In this document: positions 37,233-43,256 of the stretch, one piece after another
Layout: each line of letters opens with the position of its first letter
How positions within the stretch are numbered: position 1 is the first letter of the stretch
NCBI GenBank assembly: GCA_021776565.1
Contig: JAJFFQ010000047.1
Coordinates: forward strand, 1 to 62,990
Length of the DNA stretch: 62,990 nt
Origin: Robiginitomaculum sp.
GTDB lineage: Bacteria; Pseudomonadota; Alphaproteobacteria; Caulobacterales; Maricaulaceae
Reading direction: 5' to 3'
Translations under genes and position numbers: made by a program
The notes under the pieces: generated by a model
The model's input: only the letters and a program-made list of their open reading frames with translations
Told to the model about the DNA's origin: nothing
Database searches by the model: none

Positions 37233-37520
37233 ATGGTATTGATGAGTCCTGACACCAGCGCCGAAGCAGTGATCGTCAATGCCCGAGGTTTACATGCGCG
37301 AGCCTCGGCACGGTTTGTCAAATGCGCCAACAATTTTGATGCGAACGTTGAGATCAGCACAGCAACGAAAAGTGTGTCTGCCGATTCGATTATGGAAATT
37401 CTGATGCTGGCCGCGGGCCGCGGGACTGTGCTAACGATTAGCGCCACGGGCAAACAAGCCGCCCAAGCCGTTGCGGCGCTGCGCGCCCTGGTTGAGGATG
37501 GGTTTGGAGAAAATGGCTAG
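37233..37520 (+). CDS. ptsH: HPr phosphocarrier protein
   Basis: Small phosphocarrier of the PEP phosphotransferase system, 95 residues (92 if the ATG at 37242 is used; neither start has a strong ribosome binding site). NARGLHARASARF holds the phosphorylated histidine, and SADSIMEILMLAAG holds the serine equivalent to Ser46, the HPr-kinase target, so both sites are present. No EI, EIIA or hprK gene is in the window, so it is an isolated copy here; in many alphaproteobacteria such HPr proteins serve the regulatory nitrogen-type PTS. Convergent with the next gene (4 bp between stops). Confidence 0.9.
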   Translation: MVLMSPDTSAEAVIVNARGLHARASARFVKCANNFDANVEISTATKSVSADSIMEILMLAAGRGTVLTISATGKQAAQAVAALRALVEDGFGENG

Positions 37521-37524
37521 AGGG

Positions 37525-38619
37525 TTAACACGAGCCATACATGTCGCGTAACTCTTCAAGGTGAATATCAATCGGTTTAAGCTCAAATCTGGCGCGACGC
37601 TTGTCCACATCTCCCGGCTCCAGAGTATAAATTTCCCGGACACCATTATTGCACATATCTTGCGTTCCATATCGTTGCGGTCGACCTTCGATTTCAGCCA
37701 ACCGGTCAAACATCAATGCATAACGTTGGCCATCAAACTTCCCCGTCAGTGCCAACGGCTCGATCTGGCTGAGCAAGCTGCGCCGCGCCTCGTTGTCATT
37801 GCCATGGTGGACGATAGCAATGCCAAGTTCGGCCAAAGATGGGGCATTTTCATGAATATGGGAAAACCCTCCGACTTGCTCAAAAACCGCTAACACACGC
37901 GCCGTGTTATGGTCATCAAGTGCATTGACGACCGGGTCGATGCCTTCAAGAAATTTTTCTCGCATTGCCGTTTCCATATCTTGAGAAATCACAGCAATCA
38001 ATAACCAGCGTATATATTGTTCGCGCCCGCGCATGTCGCCAAGCTCTTCGGCGATAGAGGCATATACGGCATAACGTTCAACCATTTCCGCCGGAGGGTT
38101 TTTGGAAAATGAAATTGCCTTACTGCCTCCATCATCTTTATTGGATGCTTCAGCGTTGGTGACCCCTACCTCAAGTGAAGAAAAATATTCCCTGGGAAAT
38201 GATCCGCTCTCTGCAATTGGTTTGATAAGGTCAACCAGTTTACGCTTGAGTGCAACATCATGAATTTTGCGCAAAAATAATGCGATGAGGCCCGCCGCAC
38301 CGGGCGTGCGTTGCAAAAGTGCCGGAAAATCTATATCGTGCGCCAATGTTTCGGCGCGGCGTGTATTTGCCCGCACTAGCGATTTTTGCCAGTTGGCAAA
38401 GGCAATTTTATCTGTGGCCTGATCTTGCCAGTCCAGCAATAATTTGCGGCTGGCTTCTTGTGCGCCCAAAACGCCTGCGGCATCTGCGTGGGCGTGATAA
38501 GAGGCCTTAACAAGACAAGAAAGACATTCTTTGTCCTGTGCCATGCCTGGTGTCGTTGTGCCTAAAACTGCGATGCTGGTCGCCAGGATCATCTGAATTT
38601 TTATGACGCGCATCAACAT
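37525..38619 (-). CDS. Secreted hypothetical protein with DUF6624-like C terminus
   Basis: 364 residues from the ATG at 38619, which has AGGAG 7 nt upstream; the frame extends 12 codons earlier. Signal peptide KIQMILATSIAVLGTTTPGMA, then CLSCL. The body is helical and alanine/leucine-rich. The end (RYALMFDRLAEIEGRPQRYGTQ followed by VDKRRARFELKPI) resembles the DUF6624 pattern with its YGTQ motif. Function is unknown. It is followed closely by the thiE-like gene upstream on the same strand (39 bp). Confidence 0.72.
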   Translation of the reverse strand: MLMRVIKIQMILATSIAVLGTTTPGMAQDKECLSCLVKASYHAHADAAGVLGAQEASRKLLLDWQDQATDKIAFANWQKSLVRANTRRAETLAHDIDFPALLQRTPGAAGLIALFLRKIHDVALKRKLVDLIKPIAESGSFPREYFSSLEVGVTNAEASNKDDGGSKAISFSKNPPAEMVERYAVYASIAEELGDMRGREQYIRWLLIAVISQDMETAMREKFLEGIDPVVNALDDHNTARVLAVFEQVGGFSHIHENAPSLAELGIAIVHHGNDNEARRSLLSQIEPLALTGKFDGQRYALMFDRLAEIEGRPQRYGTQDMCNNGVREIYTLEPGDVDKRRARFELKPIDIHLEELRDMYGSC

Positions 38620-38658
38620 AGTGCTTCTCCTAAAAATCCTCCCTTTCCCTGACAAACC

Positions 38659-39285
38659 CTACGCGCTCAGCACACCGCTTACAACCGCCAGACCGGCGGC
38701 GTAACCTTGCAAGGTTTTTGCATTTTGCGCTGTAATCCCGCCAAGAGCATAGACCGGGCCGTTAATATTTCCCACAATTTGCTTAAACGTCTCTGCGCCT
38801 AATGCTAAACCGGCACTGGGGCTTTCACTGTCAAAAACCGGGGACAGCAATACGGCATTAGCGCCAAGCCCTAAGGCGCGCCGGGCAGATTGTGCACTGT
38901 TTGCGGCAGCGGTAAATATCTGTTTCGGATAGCTTTTACGCCAGTCAGGAATGGCATCGTGCAATCGCTCTGAAAAATGTACGCCGGTATCTGTGCCCGG
39001 TGGCACGCCAGAATCGCATGAAACCAGAAACACAAGCCCACGTGCCTTGCAAATGGTGCTGGCTTCCTTGCTGATCTGTCGGGCATTCGGATTGCCAAAG
39101 TGACGGTATATAATCGCACAGCCCTCTGGCAAGTGCATGGCCAGAGACACCGGATCAGGCAGACGCCTTGGGTCAGTCAGAACAATGAGCGCAGGGATTC
39201 CGGGTGCCGGGTTTGGCGTATTTTGGGCAATTAACGTCGCTTCTCTTGCGAGGGTCACCGCGCCGGTATAGGGGGAGGTCGTCAT
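38659..39285 (-). CDS. Thiamine phosphate synthase / TenI-family protein
   Basis: About 208 residues, a TIM-barrel of the ThiE/TenI type. IPALIVLTDPRRLPDP begins the barrel, TDTGVHFSERL takes the place of the usual ADGVHLG, and ANAVLLSPVFDSES with VYALGGITAQNAKTLQGYAAGLAVVSG gives the phosphate-binding end. A longer frame continues to 39753 but runs antisense through yggS and is spurious. The ATG at 39285 interlocks with the yggS ATG (CATG) and lacks its own ribosome binding site, so the true start may be internal. Catalysis is not certain because several ThiE residues differ. Confidence 0.72.
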   Translation of the reverse strand: MTTSPYTGAVTLAREATLIAQNTPNPAPGIPALIVLTDPRRLPDPVSLAMHLPEGCAIIYRHFGNPNARQISKEASTICKARGLVFLVSCDSGVPPGTDTGVHFSERLHDAIPDWRKSYPKQIFTAAANSAQSARRALGLGANAVLLSPVFDSESPSAGLALGAETFKQIVGNINGPVYALGGITAQNAKTLQGYAAGLAVVSGVLSA

Positions 39286-39967
39286 GACACAATCATCATC
39301 CAGTATTGCACAGAACCGCGCCGAAGTTTTGGCACGTATCACCGTCGCTGCCAAAGTGGGCGAGCGTGATCCACAGGCTATCACGCTGATCGCTGTCTCC
39401 AAACAGCAAACCGACCAGCGTATCAATGCCATGCTGGCCGCCGGGCAGTTGGTGTTTGGTGAAAACAAGGTGCAGGAGGCCCAGGCGCACTGGCAAGGCC
39501 ATCTGGAGCGTGTTGAGGGCTTGCGTCTGCACCTCATCGGCCCGTTGCAGACCAACAAGGCGCTGGATGCGGTAAAACTGTTTGATGTGATCGAAACGCT
39601 GGATCGGCCCAAACTGGCCCTTGCACTGGCCAAAGCCATGGACAAGAGCGGGCGACAACCGGACATTTTTGTGCAGGTTAATACCGGCGAGGAAGCACAA
39701 AAGGCCGGTATTGCTCCTGTGGATGTGGATGTCTTTATCGCCGATTTGCGCAAAAATTATGAAATTGATCCAAAAGGCCTGATGTGCCTCCCCCCCGTCG
39801 CAGAGGAACCGGCCATGCACTTCGCGCTCTTGCGAAAAATCGCGCAACGTAATGGTATTGAGCAGTTATCCATGGGCATGAGCGATGATTTTGAAACCGC
39901 CATTGCCTTTGGCGCAACCCATGTGCGTGTCGGCACGGCGCTTTTTGGTGCGCGTGGTGAAGGATAA
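39284..39967 (+). CDS. yggS: YggS/PROSC family pyridoxal phosphate-binding protein
   Basis: PLP homeostasis protein of 227 residues, a single-domain TIM-barrel related to alanine racemase. The PLP lysine is in LIAVSKQQ; NKVQEAQAHW, LHLIGPLQTNKALDAV, IFVQVNTGEEAQKAGI, LMCLPP and LSMGMSDDFETAIAFGATHVRVGTALFG are all family signatures. GGGGGAGG lies 5 nt before the ATG. That site is also the start of the opposing thiE-like gene, so the two genes have no intergenic space. Confidence 0.95.
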   Translation: MTQSSSSIAQNRAEVLARITVAAKVGERDPQAITLIAVSKQQTDQRINAMLAAGQLVFGENKVQEAQAHWQGHLERVEGLRLHLIGPLQTNKALDAVKLFDVIETLDRPKLALALAKAMDKSGRQPDIFVQVNTGEEAQKAGIAPVDVDVFIADLRKNYEIDPKGLMCLPPVAEEPAMHFALLRKIAQRNGIEQLSMGMSDDFETAIAFGATHVRVGTALFGARGEG

Positions 39968-40044
39968 TCAGGTTGGGGAATTTGTTGATGCACCAATCTT
40001 GGAAGAAGACTCTGACTAGCTTCACAAACATATTCCGGTAATGG

Positions 40045-40260
40045 TTATTCTATTCCTGATAGCAAACTAGGGGCCGGAATCTTAAGGCACCTTGCTATTG
40101 TTACAATCACATCCAGCGAGGGGTTACGTAACCCACGCTCTATTCCTGAAATGTAGGTGCGATCTATCCCGGCATCCAGGGCAAGAACTTCTTGAGAGAT
40201 GCCCAGCTTCTTTCTAGCCCTACGCACATTTTCTCCCAGTGCTCTTCGATGATTCCGCAT
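40045..40260 (-). CDS. XRE-family regulator resembling restriction-controller (C) proteins
   Basis: 71 residues, almost all helix-turn-helix: NVRRARKKLGISQEVLALDA, then GIDRTYISGIERGLRNPSLD. The TYISGIERGxRNxSL string is characteristic of C proteins that time expression of restriction-modification operons, such as C.AhdI. Two dyads resembling C-boxes lie in its divergent promoter region (40281-40296 and 40335-40352). No restriction gene is adjacent; instead two lipoprotein genes face it. It therefore probably controls itself and those genes. It could also be an ordinary small XRE repressor. Confidence 0.8.
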   Translation of the reverse strand: MRNHRRALGENVRRARKKLGISQEVLALDAGIDRTYISGIERGLRNPSLDVIVTIARCLKIPAPSLLSGIE

Positions 40261-40280
40261 AGGGCCATGTGACCCAATTT

Positions 40281-40296
40281 GCAGACCTCGCGTCTA
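40281..40296. promoter_or_regulatory. C-box-like dyad proximal to the XRE regulator gene
   Basis: GCAGAC, 5-nt spacer, GTCTAC: an inverted repeat with one mismatch, 20 bp upstream of the regulator start. The GTCTAC half-site recurs in the dyad at 40335-40352. Confidence 0.45.
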
Positions 40297-40316
40297 CGGA
40301 CTCAGATACACATTTG

Positions 40317-40352
40317 TTGACAAAATTATATTTGTGTAGTCTATAGTCTACA
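40317..40352 (+). promoter_or_regulatory. Promoter with C-box-like operator for the lipoprotein genes
   Basis: TTGACA (40317-40322) is followed by possible -10 elements TCTATA (17-nt spacer) or TATAGT (19-nt spacer). The 18-bp dyad TGTAGTCTATAGTCTACA (40335-40352; 8 of 9 pairs match) covers the -10, so a bound repressor would block the promoter. TATAGTC is also the core seen in known C-protein operators. Confidence 0.6.
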
Positions 40353-40419
40353 ATTATATCGCATGCTGACGTTCAGCACGAAAAGTTTATATCAGGAAAA
40401 CCTCAGTAGGAGGATCACC

Positions 40420-40815
40420 ATGAGAGCCGGTTTAATCGTCATCATATGCACTTTTGTAATGTCAGGTTGCGTAGCAACACCTCAACCGCTGACAGACCGT
40501 AATTCACAATTGACACAAGGCAATGTGCAAATGAATTTGGAGGTTGGGGAGACTACAAAAACGCAAGTATTAGAAGCCTTTGGCGCACCAAACATCACAA
40601 CAAGGGATGGGGCAGGTCGAGAGGTTTGGACTTATCAGCGTGCGGCCCAGGTGGCACAATCATCAACTAAAGAACAATACTGGACTATTATTTTAGCAGG
40701 ACAGTCAAATTCTGCATCTGGTTTTGAAAGTAATTCCAGAATGATAACGTTGATAATTAAATTTGATAATCATGATGTTGTTTCTGATTTTAGAAGCAGA
40801 ACGTCAAATTTTTAG
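40420..40815 (+). CDS. Lipoprotein with SmpA/OmlA (BamE)-like domain
   Basis: 131 residues from the ATG at 40420, which has a perfect AGGAGG 6 nt upstream. The signal peptide ends in a lipobox (FVMSGC). The mature part has NLEVGETTKTQVLEAFGAPN and EVWTYQ, the pattern of the SmpA/OmlA fold, though it is too diverged and too accessory in context to be the core BamE. A second lipoprotein follows after 9 bp, so both are one unit under the C-box-like promoter. Role unknown. Confidence 0.78.
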   Translation: MRAGLIVIICTFVMSGCVATPQPLTDRNSQLTQGNVQMNLEVGETTKTQVLEAFGAPNITTRDGAGREVWTYQRAAQVAQSSTKEQYWTIILAGQSNSASGFESNSRMITLIIKFDNHDVVSDFRSRTSNF

Positions 40816-40824
40816 GGGATAACT

Positions 40825-41301
40825 ATGAATAAGTTTTTGGTGGTAGTGATTGGAGCTTTTATTTTGGGGCTGACAGGGTGTGCAACAAGAACAGGGCCGA
40901 CAATGACACCTCTTGAAATACAAAGTCTACAAACCAGAGAGTTTGAACAGGGCAAAGAGATTGTATTTCCCAGTGTTATTTCTGTTTTTCAGGATTTGGG
41001 CTACACGATTAAAAGTGCCGATAAAGATACGGGACTCATAACTGCAGAAAGCCAGGCGTCTAGCAATAAATGGTCATTAATACTGACTGGAATATCGCAA
41101 GTTAAACAAACCTCCGTAACCGCATTTGTTGAAGAAATTGGGGTAATAACCAAAGTGCGTTTGAATTTTGTGAACGTGAATACGTCATCCAGTGCCTATG
41201 GCCGAACGGATAGAAATGACAACGCTATTCTCGCCGTAGACCCTTATCAAAATGCGTTTGAGAGAATAGAAAATGCAATATTTATAAGGTCAGCAGATTA
41301 A
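40825..41301 (+). CDS. Lipoprotein, unknown function
   Basis: 158 residues. MNKFLVVVIGAFILGLTGC is a lipoprotein signal with a clear lipobox. The mature part includes VISVFQDLGYTIKSADKDTGLITAESQ, a fold pattern shared by many bacterial lipoproteins of unknown role (a strand-helix segment followed by a mixed beta domain). It is co-transcribed with the upstream lipoprotein. GGGG lies before the ATG. The DNA is more AT-rich than the nearby housekeeping genes. Confidence 0.75.
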   Translation: MNKFLVVVIGAFILGLTGCATRTGPTMTPLEIQSLQTREFEQGKEIVFPSVISVFQDLGYTIKSADKDTGLITAESQASSNKWSLILTGISQVKQTSVTAFVEEIGVITKVRLNFVNVNTSSSAYGRTDRNDNAILAVDPYQNAFERIENAIFIRSAD

Positions 41302-41324
41302 GGAAGCTGATCCCTTTATTGCTC

Positions 41325-41621
41325 CTATTCGTAAAGAGAAAGCCAGTTCGAGCGCGCCGTGCGCACACGGATAATTTCTACAATGCCGTTTTCCTGTATC
41401 CTGTAAATGATGACATGCGCCTCATAAGGGCAGATGCGCACGGCAGGGGAGAAGCGATCAAGCTGACGATATATTTCAGGGCTTGAGGCAATAAATTCGA
41501 TCTGGGTTATCAAGCCGTCATACTATTTTCTTGCTTGCACTAACCCGAATTGTGCGACTGAATACTCATATATTTTATCAATCTCTTTTGCGGCTTTTTT
41601 TGATAATCTATATTTTCCCAT
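41325..41621 (-). pseudogene. parE: ParE-family toxin gene broken by an amber codon
   Basis: The frame from the ATG at 41621 reads MGKYRLSKKAAKEIDKIYEY and on to VQARK. It then meets TAG at codon 33 (41525-41523) and continues in the same frame with YDGLITQIEF, RQLDRFSP and HVIIYRIQENGIVEIIRVRTARSNW. The whole 98-codon span matches a ParE toxin in order and length, and the amber stands where ParE proteins usually have a tyrosine. The gene overlaps the end of the antitoxin gene by 14 bp. A TTG at 41513 might restart the C-terminal part. Probably an inactivated toxin. Confidence 0.85.
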
Positions 41622-41865
41622 CAGCTCTTAATCTTGCCTCTACGTCGCCACGTATATCTTCAAGCGTGCGGTTGCTATGACCGCTGGCTATGCCCTCGGT
41701 GATGAGTTTTTGCAAATGCGCAAATTCATCTTCACTAGCCTGATCCTTGCGGATCAAATGGCGCATATATTCGCTATCGCTGGTAAAGCTGCCACTGGCG
41801 ATGCGTGACTTGACCCAGGCGTCTTGCTGGTCGGTAATCGCAATGGTTTTTCTTGTAATGGCCAC
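41608..41865 (-). CDS. parD: ParD-family antitoxin
   Basis: 85 residues. The N-terminal ribbon-helix-helix (TRKTIAITDQQDAWVKSRIA, then SDSEYMRHLIRKDQ) binds DNA and represses the operon. The C-terminal part (TEGIASGHSNRTLEDI) wraps the toxin. It is intact, while the toxin gene downstream carries a stop. It is similar in pattern to the antitoxin at 62593. Confidence 0.9.
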   Translation of the reverse strand: MAITRKTIAITDQQDAWVKSRIASGSFTSDSEYMRHLIRKDQASEDEFAHLQKLITEGIASGHSNRTLEDIRGDVEARLRADGKI

Positions 41866-41946
41866 AATGTCAGCCTTTCAATAAAGTATTACGTTTAGCA
41901 TACTATACCATATTTATATTTTTGCCAAACCTGTTTCACGCCCACA

Positions 41947-42450
41947 TTAACCAATCCTGATCTGTGTACTGGTGCTGGCAAAGGTCAGCAGCGCCCGTAA
42001 ATCCGGCTCAGCAAGGGCCACACAACCCCGCGTGGGTGAATAATCCGGGCGGGCCAGATGGATGAAAACTGCACTGCCCAACTCTCGCACAGGCGGATTG
42101 TCATTATGCGATATGACACCGATGAGGTCATAGACATGATCGATCCGCCAAAGCGGCTCATGACGGGCGGCATAGGGCAAGGCAATGGGTCTGTTATAGG
42201 CCGGATCGCCCGGATCATCGCACCAGCCATCGTTCTGGTGCACGGCGCGCACGGGCAGCACGGTTTGCGGCGCGTCAATGCGGTCTGCACGGTAGAGCAC
42301 GCGGCGTAAATGATATTCGCCTTTTGGGGTTTTGCCGTCACCTTCGCGTTTGTTTTGCGCGGCACACATGCCATTAGCACCCAGTGCGCACTTCGCCTGA
42401 ACCGCCTCCCATGAGATCACGCCGCCTGAACTTATTGTGATAACTGGCAT
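41947..42450 (-). CDS. L,D-transpeptidase (YkuD) family protein
   Basis: 167 residues from the ATG at 42450 (AAAGGA upstream; a longer frame exists). The catalytic motif is GSAVFIHLARPDYSPTRGCV, with the His and Cys expected of YkuD domains (HxnxxxSxGC). No signal peptide is visible, unlike most cell-wall L,D-transpeptidases. PKGEYHLRRVLYRADR and ISHNDNPP are typical of the short alphaproteobacterial subgroup. It may form or edit peptidoglycan cross-links, though its export is unexplained. Confidence 0.85.
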   Translation of the reverse strand: MPVITISSGGVISWEAVQAKCALGANGMCAAQNKREGDGKTPKGEYHLRRVLYRADRIDAPQTVLPVRAVHQNDGWCDDPGDPAYNRPIALPYAARHEPLWRIDHVYDLIGVISHNDNPPVRELGSAVFIHLARPDYSPTRGCVALAEPDLRALLTFASTSTQIRIG

Positions 42451-42536
42451 TTTTGCTTGTTTCCTTTGGCTTGGGTCACTAGCTGCAGGGCGCAAACACC
42501 CTTGCACGAAAGCAGAAGAAGGCCCATCATTACATT

Positions 42537-43223
42537 ATGGCAGCTAAAAAAACGATATTGATCGTCGATGATGACGAAGATTTACGCGACACCCTTGGCG
42601 AACAGTTTGAGCTTTACGAAGAGTTCCAGACGGTATTATGCGCCAATGCAACAACAGGCCTGAATACCGCCAAAGATATCCGGGCTGACATCATCCTGCT
42701 GGATGTGGACATGCCCGATATGGACGGACGTGAAGCCTGCCGCTTGATGCGTAAAGCAGGCGTGACCGCGCCAGTTATCATGCTGACCGGTGCCGACACA
42801 GATGCCGACCAGATACTGGGCCTTGAATCCGGTGCCAATGATTATGTCTGCAAGCCGTTCAAATTCGCGGTGCTGCTGGCCCGTATTCGCGCGCATTTGC
42901 GCTCTCACGAACAAAGCGAAGATGCGGTGTTTGAGGTTGGCCCCTATGAATTTCGCCCGGCGCACAAGCTGTTGTTGACCAGTGATGAAAAGAAAATCCG
43001 CCTGACCGAGAAAGAAACCAACATCCTGAAATATCTCTATAGGGCCAGCCCCAAACCAGTGTCTCGCGATGAGTTATTGCACGAGGTTTGGGGGTATAAT
43101 GCCAACGTCACCACCCATACGTTGGAGACGCACGTCTATCGTCTGCGGCAAAAAATTGAGATTGATCCGGCGCAAGCGCGGCTACTCCTGACCGAATCAG
43201 GTGGGTATCGCCTGGGCCATTAA
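42537..43223 (+). CDS. OmpR/PhoB-type response regulator
   Basis: 228 residues. The receiver domain has VDDDEDLRD, the phospho-acceptor Asp56 in LLDVDMPDMDG, Thr84 and Lys106 (YVCKPF). The C-terminal winged helix has LTEKETNILKYLYR, SRDELLHEVWGYNANVTTHT and ETHVYRLRQKIE. No sensor kinase is adjacent, so it is an orphan in this window. The acidic DNA-target set is unknown. Confidence 0.92.
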   Translation: MAAKKTILIVDDDEDLRDTLGEQFELYEEFQTVLCANATTGLNTAKDIRADIILLDVDMPDMDGREACRLMRKAGVTAPVIMLTGADTDADQILGLESGANDYVCKPFKFAVLLARIRAHLRSHEQSEDAVFEVGPYEFRPAHKLLLTSDEKKIRLTEKETNILKYLYRASPKPVSRDELLHEVWGYNANVTTHTLETHVYRLRQKIEIDPAQARLLLTESGGYRLGH

Positions 43224-43256
43224 ACCAGACCCTGTTTATGAGTGTATGACCTGGGT

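Noticed and set aside
39286-39753. N-terminal extension of the thiE-like gene
   Set aside because: The extension is antisense to yggS, low-complexity, and lacks ThiE features; the barrel begins after 39285.
40420-40815. Core BamE of the outer-membrane assembly machine
   Set aside because: The SmpA/OmlA-like pattern is present, but the accessory context, AT-rich DNA and the second lipoprotein argue against the housekeeping BamE.
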